64,000 bases of DNA. Origin: Mixta gaviniae. GTDB lineage: Bacteria; Pseudomonadota; Gammaproteobacteria; Enterobacterales; Enterobacteriaceae. How positions within the stretch are numbered: the stretch's first letter is position 1; the number at the start of each line of letters is the position of its first letter. The stretch is from NCBI RefSeq assembly GCF_002953195.1, contig NZ_CP026377.1:2480001-2544000 (forward strand), written 5' to 3'. The translations under genes were made by a program, and so were the position numbers. Below, one piece after another: positions 19,472 to 28,143 of the stretch. The notes under the pieces are model-generated. The model did not search any database. It was not told the DNA's origin and saw nothing but the letters and a program-made list of their open reading frames with translations.

Positions 19472-22423
19472 TTATGCACTGAACCTGTAAGTCACCCATG
19501 TAGAACCGTTCCAGATGGCGCCCTGCGGATTGGTAGGAACCAGCTCTGTATGATAAGTCAGGCGCTCGCCCAGATAAGGCTGATATTGTTTACTGATATT
19601 AGCGCTCAGATTCATCTCTTTAGCAGCACTTCCAAATAACTTTTTACCCATCCCATAATGGTTGACACCTTCCAGACGCAAAGGCCCTTCCACCGTAGAA
19701 CCGGAGAGAATTAACGGTGCATCTTCACTGTCATCACGGACGTTGCGGAAAGTCAGGCCCCAGGCTTTTGTATTCGTAGTACCGCCCTGTATAAGCGGAA
19801 TCTTCCGCACGTCATTGCCAATAACCTGCACGTTATCCAAAGTTATTTCCCCATTACCCCATGTCTGAATCAGTGAAGTCATCAGCCCAGTTGTAAGCGG
19901 TTTTTCATCGGTTTCGTATTCCACAAAACGAATGGTGAGATTACGAAGCTGGGTATTATTACCAACGTCATTAATCACGGGCGCGGTAAAATCGGCTTTA
20001 ACAAGGATAGTATCGCCATCACTGACAATGCCGCGAACATTTGATGTAGATACACCGGTAGAAAAATATAGAGGATTTAGTTTACTCGTATCAGGATAAG
20101 TGCCAGCCTGATTTTTAGGCCAAGCATGAAATGTGTTATCACGAGAATGAACTAAGGCATAGGTATTTTTCGAACTCAGCGAAACAGCACCATATAGGCG
20201 GTTACCTGAAAAAAGAAAATACCCACGGCCGTCAATAGCAACAACGCTCGAGCCACTCCCGCTGACCTGGTTATCACCAAATACAATCGCAAAAACCTTT
20301 TCTTTATTCAGGTTAAGGAAAGTGTTGTTACAGATACGAGCTGAATCCTGACCACGAATAATCATGCCCGCAGATTCACTGTTTTTCGTTACAAGGATCG
20401 TATTGTTGGTAAAACTCAAGCCAGCGCACTTGCGGTTTGGTGCGACGCGGTTAAGGATATCTGCTGTACCATCTGTTACAAGCACACATGAATCAATTGT
20501 TACGCCTGTAATCGCAGCCGAAATTAGTGCTCCACCTTTTGCAGTAAAAGTACATCCATGAGCTGTCAGACCTGCTTTGTCTGTGGATGCGCCACTGTAT
20601 CCCAATTGTTCAGCTTCAATGTATTCGGGCCTTGGATCGAAATCTTTTGCGCTCAGGATAGCCGTAATGGATGCAAAACCAAGCTGAGGGTTACGCATCT
20701 GCCCGGCAGCTGGATCGCAGATGCCAAAAGAGCCTGTACAGCCATGAAGACGCATACGACTATTAGATGATTGGAAAGGTATATAACAATCACGCGCTTG
20801 AACGTTATAAAGCGTCACTTCAACTTTATTTTCGGCCTTAATACCCAGGGTATATCCTTCTACCTGGCAATTCATGATGGCATTGCCAGAAGCAATATGA
20901 TCGGTGCTTAAAATTGATTCATTTTTTTTATGGAGATTAAATAGGATCTGTGGGACATATTTTTGGAAGGCAAGGCTACCATTAGACCACTCTGTCTCAT
21001 GGTCAATGGGATACTCATTCCAGATGCCAATATAACCACAAATACCACCTTTGGTCTGGATTCCCTTGGACGTCGTATAATCGGCTTCAAAACGTCGAGT
21101 ATTACGTACGGTTGTACCATCAACAACCATTCCATAGCATGAACTGGCAAAAATAAAGCCGCCGGTATGATCCGCGTCTTCGGCCTCTGTAGCTGGAGCA
21201 ACGACCTGGTTAGCACTAATATTTTCACCAAGACAGCCCTGAATACGTGGGCGATAGCATTTTAGCAGGCGGATGCCATTGCCGTAGTTATTTTTGAATT
21301 TGCAGTCAACAAGCTGGAAATAGACAGCGTATTGAACATCCATAAGACGCGCGCCATTTCCCCAGGGCTTTGCATGGTTAACACCTGGATTTGCTGCCGT
21401 CCCGCCCTGATATGACTGCTTACTGTAATCAAATTCCAACCCTTTAATGGTAAACGGTGGAAATGGACAATTGGTGTCAGTCGGGCCAAATACACCTTCA
21501 GAAGTGTCATTGTCTTTAAATTTTTCCACTGTACCTGAACCTGAGCCAAAGAACAGGAAGTGTCTCATCTCGTTATACCAGCCGTTATTTGCCGCTCTGG
21601 TAACGTTGGTCAGTGAGCCCTGGGACGGAAAATCATTTGTTTCCTTAGTACGACCATATTTTAGTGCCGGCAGGGAATCACCCTGTTCAGATTTCACTGA
21701 TGTTTCTGCTGCCACCCATAATGATGGGGCAAGTTTACTATTAAACAAAGCAACCAATTTTTTAACAACCTGCGTACCTTGATCGCCCGCTTTGGTTGTA
21801 TATTTGATTGTCTGATCAGCAACAATAAAGCTAAACACCGTGCCTGTAGGATAAACACCGTTAGTAGCCAACTCAGGATTAGGAGTAATGGTTACAAAGG
21901 CTGGGTCTAGACTGTCATATTTTGGCGCTCTGTCCTCTGGCACCAGAACGCAGCCATAAGCATCAATGACACAACCGGGGTCTTCTGGTTTTGCTACCAA
22001 TAAAATTCGAGCTGTTCCAGTATCAGCCGTTCCGACCTCTCGGGACTCTTCAAATCCACTGCCAATATTTACCTTCCCAACAGGCATTTTAATGGTTCTT
22101 CCTGTTGAAAGGCCATACTGCCAAGCTTCAATCAGCTTTTTACGGCAATCTGTCTTGCCATCTGCAATTACCCCAAACCATGAAGCCTGTACATCGCCGT
22201 CAAACTGGCGCTTCAGTCGGCTTCCATTTTTTGTAACTAAGGTGATTACACCATCGTCGGGGGTGTTATCATCAGCAGGATCATATTTAAAAAAGCCACC
22301 ATTAAAGGATACAATGGCGCCATGCTCAGGTGTCATTGCATTAATTTCTTCAATGGTCTCAGCAACGCTGTAACCAGCATTTGAAGGGCCTGTTACGACT
22401 GCCTGTGTACTTTCTGAAGTCAT
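19472..22423 (-). CDS. Beta-helix tailspike, putative polysaccharide depolymerase
   Basis: An intact 983-residue protein. Residues ~1-75 form an adaptor-like segment ending in a phage-typical LVTKNGSRLKRQF. Then SWFGVIADGKTDCRKKL opens a pectate-lyase-like right-handed beta-helix with many short Asn/Val/Thr-rich turns (for example SFTNNTILV and ICNNTFLNL). The last ~60 residues end in YHTELVPTNPQGAIWNGSTWVTYRFSA. Such spikes bind and usually cleave capsule, O-antigen or exopolysaccharide. AAGGAATGCTAT precedes the ATG. The AT-rich leader and a 13-bp terminator hairpin suggest an independent unit. Substrate cannot be told from sequence. Confidence 0.82.
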   Translation of the reverse strand: MTSESTQAVVTGPSNAGYSVAETIEEINAMTPEHGAIVSFNGGFFKYDPADDNTPDDGVITLVTKNGSRLKRQFDGDVQASWFGVIADGKTDCRKKLIEAWQYGLSTGRTIKMPVGKVNIGSGFEESREVGTADTGTARILLVAKPEDPGCVIDAYGCVLVPEDRAPKYDSLDPAFVTITPNPELATNGVYPTGTVFSFIVADQTIKYTTKAGDQGTQVVKKLVALFNSKLAPSLWVAAETSVKSEQGDSLPALKYGRTKETNDFPSQGSLTNVTRAANNGWYNEMRHFLFFGSGSGTVEKFKDNDTSEGVFGPTDTNCPFPPFTIKGLEFDYSKQSYQGGTAANPGVNHAKPWGNGARLMDVQYAVYFQLVDCKFKNNYGNGIRLLKCYRPRIQGCLGENISANQVVAPATEAEDADHTGGFIFASSCYGMVVDGTTVRNTRRFEADYTTSKGIQTKGGICGYIGIWNEYPIDHETEWSNGSLAFQKYVPQILFNLHKKNESILSTDHIASGNAIMNCQVEGYTLGIKAENKVEVTLYNVQARDCYIPFQSSNSRMRLHGCTGSFGICDPAAGQMRNPQLGFASITAILSAKDFDPRPEYIEAEQLGYSGASTDKAGLTAHGCTFTAKGGALISAAITGVTIDSCVLVTDGTADILNRVAPNRKCAGLSFTNNTILVTKNSESAGMIIRGQDSARICNNTFLNLNKEKVFAIVFGDNQVSGSGSSVVAIDGRGYFLFSGNRLYGAVSLSSKNTYALVHSRDNTFHAWPKNQAGTYPDTSKLNPLYFSTGVSTSNVRGIVSDGDTILVKADFTAPVINDVGNNTQLRNLTIRFVEYETDEKPLTTGLMTSLIQTWGNGEITLDNVQVIGNDVRKIPLIQGGTTNTKAWGLTFRNVRDDSEDAPLILSGSTVEGPLRLEGVNHYGMGKKLFGSAAKEMNLSANISKQYQPYLGERLTYHTELVPTNPQGAIWNGSTWVTYRFSA

Positions 22424-22588
22424 ATAGCATTCCTTATCAAGTTGGAACTACAGTTGAGTCAATCCAAGGATTGAACAGTAAAATCGTATATAAAAGGTCA
22501 CTGATAAAACCGGTGGGTAATATATTTAATATGGGAAAGCAAAGAAGATAGTTTATCAGCCTTTTATTTAAGTCTATTTAAAGCACTG
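22424..22588 (-). promoter_or_regulatory. AT-rich leader of the tailspike gene
   Basis: A gene-free 165-base stretch, more AT-rich than its surroundings. A TTGACT box with TGATAA 17 bases downstream lies close to the start codon, and TATACGAT-like boxes lie further up. A promoter of its own is plausible but unproven. Confidence 0.35.
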
Positions 22589-23023
22589 CTAACGCACGAA
22601 GGCTTGCAGCCCTGTTAGTTGTTTGGTAACGATTCAAATTCGGCTTCTGAGAGTGAAATAATCCCGCTCAGCGGCGTCAGTAAGTCCGGAGCTGGCTGCA
22701 TCATCCATGCCGGGGGCGGAGGTGGGTTGCTTCTTACAGATGGCGTTGAGCTGTAACCGACGGCGGCCAGAGTCGACATCCCGATGCAGATCGCTAATGG
22801 TTTTTTTCGCATCCGCTAATTCCTTCGTGTACTTCTGGTCGAGGGCTGCAACATTTTATTGCCCGCGCTGCAAATCGTTAATGGTTTCCTGCCGCTGTTC
22901 AGCCAGGCTGGCGGCGGTGGTATATTTTGTGTGATAGTGATGAGCGATCGAGCCAAAAATCACCATACAGGCAGCAAGCAGGAACCACAACAGGGAACGC
23001 CAGTTATTTGCCAGCCAGATCAT
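22589..23023 (-). pseudogene. Rz inner-membrane spanin with two nonsense codons
   Basis: The frame from 23023 begins MIWLANNWRSLLWF with an N-terminal membrane segment, then a periplasmic coiled-coil-type region with DQKYTKELADAKKTISDL and SGRRRLQLNAICKK, as in Rz proteins. A TAA interrupts it after QRGQ (near codon 55) and a TGA follows near codon 122, before the last stop at 22589. The start overlaps the lysozyme 3' end. The inner spanin should therefore be non-functional. Confidence 0.75.
22615..22812 (-). CDS. Rz1-type outer-membrane spanin lacking its lipobox cysteine
   Basis: A 65-residue frame nested inside Rz, the classical spanin arrangement. It has a basic N-terminus (MRKKPLAIC), a hydrophobic signal segment and the proline-rich block NPPPPP expected of Rz1. 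The lipobox reads LAAVGYSS: a Tyr stands where the acylated Cys should be, so the protein cannot be lipidated normally. The frame itself is open. With Rz broken, it is probably a relic. Confidence 0.6.
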   Translation of the reverse strand: MRKKPLAICIGMSTLAAVGYSSTPSVRSNPPPPPAWMMQPAPDLLTPLSGIISLSEAEFESLPNN

Positions 23024-23501
23024 CAGCACTCTCCGCCAGGCATAATGAACGCTCCATATCGCGGCGGTTCATCAACCCACGCCACTTCATGCCATCCGCG
23101 TAAACCCAGCGGCGTAACTCTTCGCAGACACCGTTAACATTACTTGCGTTAAGCTTTTTCAGAAGCGTTGATTTAGAGAACGCTATAGGTAAAGCTGTAG
23201 ATGGCGGCTCGCTGGTATTCACCCAGCGGCACCTTTACCAGAGGATCTACCTGAGTTTTAACCTTGCTAACCCGATTCCACAGCAGCCGGTCGCATTCTT
23301 TATCGTTGTAGGTTTTACCCTGCACGACACCGGCGCCGGTAATGCCGTCACAAACTATCCAAACACGAGCAACGTCTTTATAGGGGTCGTACACTCGCCC
23401 TTCCACGCCATCCTTACTACCCAGGAAAACGGAGTAATCAACATCGCCCCGCCGCCAGCCGCTGCCAGCAACTTATTGCGCAGGCTGTTTGACATAGCCA
23501 T
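23004..23501 (-). pseudogene. Phage lysozyme (P21 R-type, GH24) with two lesions
   Basis: The start MAMSNSLRNKLLAAAGGG at 23501 matches P21-like SAR endolysins. A one-base loss near codon 23 shifts out of the frame that continues VFLGSKDGVEGRVYDPYKD and DGITGAGV, the active-site region. A second deletion after SFTYSV removes about four codons; the last frame then runs AFSKSTLLKKLNA to the stop at 23004. Lysis through this gene is lost. It follows the holin and overlaps Rz, as in lambdoid lysis cassettes. Confidence 0.85.
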
Positions 23502-23504
23502 GTG

Positions 23505-23750
23505 CTAATCCTCATTCAGTTGCTGCTGTGTGGGCCAGCGCTGGAGAGCCTGAATCTGCGCCAATGTGTGCTTTCGTTTGTAATACCAGTTAATAGCGAA
23601 TGTGAATAACGCCACGATAATGCCCGCGATAACGCCGACGGCGCTCCATTCGTCAGGACTGAGCCGGGTCAACAGGCCGTTGGCTACTGCCCCAGCAGAT
23701 GCGCCGTAAGCTGCGCCTGATGCCAGTTTGCTCATATGATTGATGCTCAT
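23505..23750 (-). CDS. Class II holin, P21 S-like
   Basis: An 81-residue membrane protein starting at 23750 after GGAGGTGGCA. Two hydrophobic segments (residues ~14-28 and ~38-56) and a charged C-terminus (YKRKHTLAQIQALQ) fit two-helix pinholins that partner SAR endolysins. It is the first gene of the late operon. It appears intact, whereas the endolysin and spanin behind it are broken. Confidence 0.8.
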   Translation of the reverse strand: MSINHMSKLASGAAYGASAGAVANGLLTRLSPDEWSAVGVIAGIIVALFTFAINWYYKRKHTLAQIQALQRWPTQQQLNED

Positions 23751-24046
23751 TGCCACCTCCGTGATTACGGTCGGTGCTGTCTGTAGTCTGAATAAAAGCG
23801 CCCCCTTCCCACACAGCAAAAGGGAATAGGAATAAGGACTGGAAGGGAGCAAAAAGAAAAGGCCAGATCTGTGGCTGACCTCTTTAAAAACATCCCTGAC
23901 GCAAAAGCAGTAACTGCCCGGCTCGTCAACTGCAGGGATTTTTATGTGTTGTGGTGGCCATTCTTTCAGACGGCAGTGATGGCGTTTCCCTCCTGTCCCC
24001 ACCCTGACAGTTACCCTGCGCATTTCTTATGCCGGGCTTGATTCAC

Positions 24047-24136
24047 CACAACGTGAAAGACACTGAGAACTGTTAGCAGCAGTGCCCGTGTAAGCGGAGT
24101 GTGGGCCCGTTACACACCAGTGTCTTTTACGTTGTG
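24047..24136 (-). ncRNA. Long inverted repeat in the late leader RNA
   Basis: CACAACGTGAAAGACACTG (24047-24065) is complementary to 24118-24136 at 18 of 19 positions. The 52 bases between contain a further GTGTAA/TTACAC pairing. The transcript would fold into one long hairpin just after tR'. Function unknown; a role in Q-dependent elongation or mRNA stability is possible. Confidence 0.5.
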
Positions 24137-24143
24137 TTGAAAT

Positions 24144-24168
24144 AAAAAAACCCCGCCGCTTGGCGAGG
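24144..24168 (-). terminator. tR'-type late terminator
   Basis: CCTCGCC/GGCGGGG (one G-U pair) with a 4-base loop is followed by seven T residues on the minus strand. Its place, about 70 bases after the late promoter, is that of the terminator overridden by Q. Confidence 0.85.
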
Positions 24169-24219
24169 TTCTGTTTTGATGTTTGTGGCTGAAGGTTATA
24201 AAAACCCCACGATGGGATA

Positions 24220-24247
24220 ACTATAAGTCATTTTCGGACAAAATCAA
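24220..24247 (-). promoter_or_regulatory. pR'-type late promoter
   Basis: TTGATT, a 16-base spacer and TATAGT lie on the minus strand about 40 bases after the Q stop. The arrangement Q gene, promoter, terminator, holin is that of lambdoid late control. Confidence 0.75.
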
Positions 24248-24288
24248 GAATTTTGTTTATAAAGTGCTGTGATAATGGTCGAAAATGG

Positions 24289-25068
24289 CTATCTTGTGAT
24301 TTTTTGAAACTGTGCGTCAGCATAGCTTTCTTCTATGTCGAGTTTTGCCACCAGCTTTTCGAAGAACGGTCGCCAGTTCCGGTTCCATGTTCTTTCCTGA
24401 AAGTCTGGCAAAATAGCCTTAACGGCGCGGTATGCTTTACTTCCCGGCATACGTTTAAATCCTCTCCCTTCACACCGCTCGCATTTTTTCTCAACAATGC
24501 AGCCCTGTGCCTTTGATGCCTCAATATCCCGCGCGCGACCACTACCGTTACAACGACAGCGGGCTGAGATTGTTCCTTTGCCGTGACATGTCACGCAGGT
24601 TTTTTCTGTACTGTCGAGGCGGTATTTTGGGGGAACATATCCGGGGCTTTCCGGTGAGCCGCATCCTGGGTGAACCATGACATGCTCTAATCCGTTAATC
24701 AGGCCGCGTCCGTTGCAGTCCGGGCATACCTCGCTACTGGCTGCCGAGCGTGCATATTCCTCAAGCGCCATCTTAGACAGCACGGCAAGGCATGCGGGTA
24801 ATTTGGGGCCAGCAGCTTTCACAACCAGCTTTGGGGCATTGTCGCGGGCATAACGCATAAGGTGCTGTACTGCTTTTTGTTTATCCTCGGGGCTGATGCC
24901 AGATTTAGCCAGAAGAGCAGCTACGCCGAATGGAGCCTTTGACTGACACATGCCAATAGCAGCCATTAAATCCGTCCCACTGTGACCGTCAAACGCTGTT
25001 GCCCGTGATGTATCACTGATGTTCATCGTCTTTGGGCTGAAATATTTAAGTGATGATTCGATTTTCAT
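24289..25068 (-). CDS. Phage late antitermination protein Q (phage 82/21 type)
   Basis: A 259-residue protein starting MKIESSLKYFSPKTMN at 25068. It contains DnaJ-like zinc-binding CxxCxGxG repeats: CPDCNGRG, CVTCHGKG and CERCEGRG, with CRCNGSG between. This architecture is that of the Q82-type antiterminators, which load on RNA polymerase at pR' to read through tR'. Its neighbours fit exactly: pR', tR' and holin follow. The frame is intact. A TGTGTGGAGA motif lies upstream. Confidence 0.85.
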   Translation of the reverse strand: MKIESSLKYFSPKTMNISDTSRATAFDGHSGTDLMAAIGMCQSKAPFGVAALLAKSGISPEDKQKAVQHLMRYARDNAPKLVVKAAGPKLPACLAVLSKMALEEYARSAASSEVCPDCNGRGLINGLEHVMVHPGCGSPESPGYVPPKYRLDSTEKTCVTCHGKGTISARCRCNGSGRARDIEASKAQGCIVEKKCERCEGRGFKRMPGSKAYRAVKAILPDFQERTWNRNWRPFFEKLVAKLDIEESYADAQFQKITR

Positions 25069-25090
25069 GCTCACCTGTCTCCACACATTT

Positions 25091-26107
25091 TTATTTCTTG
25101 CCTGTTCCAGTCACGCCGACTGCAATCGCGTGATCCATAAACCTGAAAAGCAGCGCTAACTGGCTGCCGTACTGCTCTTCAAACGCCTGCATGTCCGCAT
25201 GCAATTCATCGTGATGCGCCCTGCAAAGCGGAATCACGAATAAATCATGCGCCTTTGTTCCCATACCTCCCTGCCCATGCCCGATGATGTGATGCGGATC
25301 GTCTGCGGGCATACCGCAACAGGCGCAGTTCTGTGCTTTAACCCACCGGGTATATGACTCGTTTTCCCAGCGCCGACGCCTTGGCCTCAGCATGAACGAT
25401 TCCGGCGACTCCGGGTCGACATTCAAGGCGAGGATGCGCTTTACCTCAACGCTGGCGTTCCTGAGCATGCCAACAGCGTCAGGCTCAGGAATAATAAACG
25501 CCTCTTTTTTAGGTCCCGTAGATGCCTTTTCGACCGGTAACCGCAGCACGCGCCGCGCTGCCATATCAGGGATGAGGTCAATAGCTTCCTTCAGTGATGC
25601 CCACCAGCATAATTCAGGCCACGTCAACGGGTGCTCTTCCCCCAGCCCCATATCATGGCACGCTGTGCGGATCACCCAGGCGGCTACGTTGAGCTTTGCG
25701 GTCTCTTCCAGCCGCTCAGGAACAGCGATATCCCTGAACTGGTTGTCGTGACTGTAGCAAAGGCAGACCGCACCGCTTTCGGTGCGCAGCGTGGTTTGAT
25801 GGTGGGGATGGTAATCCCCGCCAGCCTGCCACTGGCATGTGTTCAGCGTCGCCACCCAATCCTCCAGAGCGCGCCTGCCACCAGCAGCTCTGATAACGCG
25901 CTCAGCGGTAAAAAAATTAATGAGCGGCTTTTCATCCAGCAACGGCTGGCCTCCATCAGCCAGGCGGCCTGATGGCAGGTCCTCCATGGAATGCGGTGGC
26001 GTCATGATGAGAACGCGCGTACGGAACATGGGGAGCAGCTCCGCGCCCGGCTTCAGAATAACAATGCCTGTCTTAGGTGCCACATCGGGCGTTAATAATG
26101 CTCTCAT
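25091..26107 (-). CDS. DUF968 family phage protein with HNH-like zinc domain
   Basis: A 338-residue protein starting MRALLTPDVAPKTG at 26107. The C-terminal ~90 residues contain CACCGMPADDPHHI, GHGQGGMGTKA and CRAHHDELH, a Cys/His-rich HNH-like fold seen in DUF968 proteins of lambdoid phages. It lies between KilA-N and Q, the nin-region position where DUF968 genes commonly stand. A nuclease role is plausible but not shown. Eight bases separate it from the KilA-N stop. Confidence 0.78.
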   Translation of the reverse strand: MRALLTPDVAPKTGIVILKPGAELLPMFRTRVLIMTPPHSMEDLPSGRLADGGQPLLDEKPLINFFTAERVIRAAGGRRALEDWVATLNTCQWQAGGDYHPHHQTTLRTESGAVCLCYSHDNQFRDIAVPERLEETAKLNVAAWVIRTACHDMGLGEEHPLTWPELCWWASLKEAIDLIPDMAARRVLRLPVEKASTGPKKEAFIIPEPDAVGMLRNASVEVKRILALNVDPESPESFMLRPRRRRWENESYTRWVKAQNCACCGMPADDPHHIIGHGQGGMGTKAHDLFVIPLCRAHHDELHADMQAFEEQYGSQLALLFRFMDHAIAVGVTGTGKK

Positions 26108-26114
26108 GCGACCC

Positions 26115-26924
26115 TCAGTTGACGGTATCAAGAAGACGCAGGAGTTCTGCAAACTTCGATTCAAAGAAATGCGGCTGCGTTTCGCGCGGGTTTACCGGGC
26201 TGGTGATATTTTTCCCGTACAGGCGGCCTTTGGCTGTGAGCGACCAAAAGTTTTTGATGCCATTAAGCCCTGAATTGCTTCGGCGGGTTTTCTGTTCTGC
26301 AATGCCAAGCTTCACCAGTTGATGATATGCCTGGCTCGCTGACATCCGAACGCCGTTAGCCTTCAGAAGAGCACTGAGTGATTGTGTCGGGCGGCTTGAG
26401 CCGTCTGTCGCGCCAGCTGGTGCGTCAACAGCATAATGAGGCATCAGATCAGGCAGGCCAGCTGCATGCTGTAATTTCTGGTAGGCACCCAGCTTTGACG
26501 AATTTGAAAGGTTGAGCATCTTTGCTGCGGATTCAAGAAGGATAACGCCAGCCTGCACCTTATCAGCTGAAACGCTCGCCGGGATTTGCCCCTGGCTCAC
26601 TACAGCATCAAACGTACGGATCACTTTAAGGTGAAATTTCGGGCTTACCCACATCGCGTAGGAGTAAACCAGTTCCTTACAGACATAGGTACCCTGCCCG
26701 CTGCCACCGCGTATGGCATTGACAGGGGCGATACCCAAATTTTGGGTAACGGCTAATTCTTCAACAAGTTCTGATGTCTGCTGACTGGAAAGGAACTTTC
26801 CTGGCTCTTTGGTGCGCTCGTTCGCGCCACTGGTAATGGCCGCCCGATGCAAATCATTAAGGCAGTAACGTCCGTCGATATCGCGGCGAACAGAAATGCC
26901 ATCAATTACGAATAGCTGATTCAT
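26115..26924 (-). CDS. KilA-N domain phage protein
   Basis: A 269-residue protein starting MNQLFVIDGISVRRD at 26924, after GTGTGGAGAAACCA. Residues ~1-110 form a KilA-N DNA-binding domain (CLNDLHRAA, YVCKELVYSYAMWVSPKFH). The C-terminal third has a winged-helix look, with SASQAYHQLVKLGIAE and FWSLTAKGRLYGKN. Family members act as antirepressors or regulators; the role here is unknown. The start is fixed by the ribosome site, rejecting a longer frame. Confidence 0.8.
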   Translation of the reverse strand: MNQLFVIDGISVRRDIDGRYCLNDLHRAAITSGANERTKEPGKFLSSQQTSELVEELAVTQNLGIAPVNAIRGGSGQGTYVCKELVYSYAMWVSPKFHLKVIRTFDAVVSQGQIPASVSADKVQAGVILLESAAKMLNLSNSSKLGAYQKLQHAAGLPDLMPHYAVDAPAGATDGSSRPTQSLSALLKANGVRMSASQAYHQLVKLGIAEQKTRRSNSGLNGIKNFWSLTAKGRLYGKNITSPVNPRETQPHFFESKFAELLRLLDTVN

Positions 26925-27224
26925 TGGTTTCTCCACACGTAGTTTTATCCGGCCCCGCCCCTTTGTCTGCAAACAAACGAGACCGACCTTTGCGCGCTGC
27001 TCCTGCAAGAACAACGCGCATAGTTAATATAACGAATTTCATTGGCCCTGTATCAGCGAAGATGTTTCAGCTACATTTTTTTCCTATCGAAAAAATTAAT
27101 ACGTTTTTTTCATTCACTGTGACCTGTCACGCTAAAGCAATTATATAAAACCTTACAACCCCTATCCCTAGTAAGATCATAAGGTTAAGCCTTAATCACT
27201 GCAGTGAAATCAGGTTTTTCTTGT
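26925..27224. other. Gene-free AT-rich stretch upstream of the KilA-N gene
   Basis: Three hundred bases without a convincing gene. It contains the near-palindrome GTGACCTGTCAC (27119-27130), T/A tracts, and a TATATAA box on the minus strand that could be part of a promoter for the KilA-N gene. Confidence 0.4.
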
Positions 27225-27746
27225 TTAATTATCAAGCGAACCAATGATTTTCTTTAATTCCTCTGGATCAACAATTGACGCCGCATAGCATTTTAACTTT
27301 AGAGGGATTACGCCTGACTGTTCATCATTAGCGGATACATACCTTATTTTAACGTTGCAGTCCGTTTTTTCTATCGAGGAAAGTTTGGAGTTTTTATCTT
27401 CTGCATCTGCTATTACAGAGCTATTTAAAGAGGACGGAACGGATTTAAGCAGCTTAGAAGTATTTCATTGAAGCAGTTCCCCGCCAATTGCAAGGTTGAC
27501 TGGGTTAGTGAAACCGTAACCAGGAACCTCAATAGTAACTTGTTTTATTGCAACATCAATTTGCCCATCATTAGACACTAAAAGTGATAAATTACGTGGG
27601 CTACTAGTTACCACTGATGCGCTAACATAAACCTGCTTACTGTAATGCCATTTATCTGCAACAAAGGTTACAGCCGAAGCCAGAATCGCTGAAGCTGCCA
27701 AAACCTCTGATACACAAGTAACATGCTTAGCAGTAATTCCCCACAT
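27225..27746 (-). pseudogene. Small membrane-anchored phage/accessory protein interrupted by an in-frame TGA
   Basis: The frame starts MWGITAKHVTCVSEVL at 27746 after AGGACAGGAAAAA, with a hydrophobic segment at residues ~13-30 and a beta-rich domain (SLLVSNDGQIDVAIKQVTIE). After GGELLQ a TGA at 27465-27467 stops it at 93 residues. The same frame then stays open for 79 more codons with ordinary protein sequence (IEKTDCNVKIRYVSANDE) to a TAA at 27225. The simplest reading is a Trp-to-stop mutation. Family not recognised. Confidence 0.55.
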
Positions 27747-27843
27747 TTTTTCCTGTCCTTAATGCTATTATTGGTGTTAAATCTTTTATCACATTAAAAT
27801 TATTTATCAATATATCCACTCTACCATTGCGTTTAACCTCTCC

Positions 27844-28143
27844 CTACTCAACTGAAAATCTCATGATCTGGCTATCGTCTTTCCAGACCCCGGCGTAGGT
27901 CAGGCTGTCAAAAAGCGCTTTCTGGAAGTTGTCCAAATCGCGCTTACGGCGGTCAGGCGGATATAATACGATACTAACGTCTAAAGGACAGGTTAATGGC
28001 TTAGGACGACAACTGAGCTGCTCGTATACGGCGGCGATGGCATTGGCGCGGAAACAGCGCCCGGAGGCGCTGATTTTCATTCCCTTATTTGTTGCCCGCC
28101 AGTAGCCGTTTACGCTTGGCGGGAAAGGCAGGATTAGCTTCAT
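27844..28143 (-). CDS. rusA: RusA-like Holliday junction resolvase, C-terminally short
   Basis: A 99-residue RusA-family protein starting MKLILPFPPSVNGYWR. The catalytic Asp residues are in DRRKRDLDN and KDDSQI, the conserved Lys in QKALFD. The usual family length is ~120; the last 20 residues are missing, as the frame ends in MRFSVE after SQI. It may be a truncation that spares the active site. Its ATG overlaps the stop of the ParB-like gene (ATGA), showing translational coupling. Confidence 0.75.
   Translation of the reverse strand: MKLILPFPPSVNGYWRATNKGMKISASGRCFRANAIAAVYEQLSCRPKPLTCPLDVSIVLYPPDRRKRDLDNFQKALFDSLTYAGVWKDDSQIMRFSVE

Larger units (their letters stand above)
23751..24288 (-). 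other. Late-operon leader between Q and holin
   Basis: About 540 bases without a gene, in the place of the lambda pR'-tR'-6S region. It holds a promoter (24220-24247), a terminator (24144-24168) and a long inverted repeat (24047-24136). Downstream of the repeat no convincing frame was found, and no tRNA is present. Confidence 0.65.

Noticed and set aside
23751..24023. Upstream in-frame extension of the holin to 172 residues
   Set aside because: The extension crosses leader DNA with no conservation, while GGAGGTGGCA precedes the internal ATG that gives a normal 81-residue holin.
27465..27467. Selenocysteine reading of the in-frame TGA
   Set aside because: No suitable hairpin with a GGUC-type loop follows the TGA, the context is a phage/accessory gene, and a Trp-to-stop change explains it more simply.
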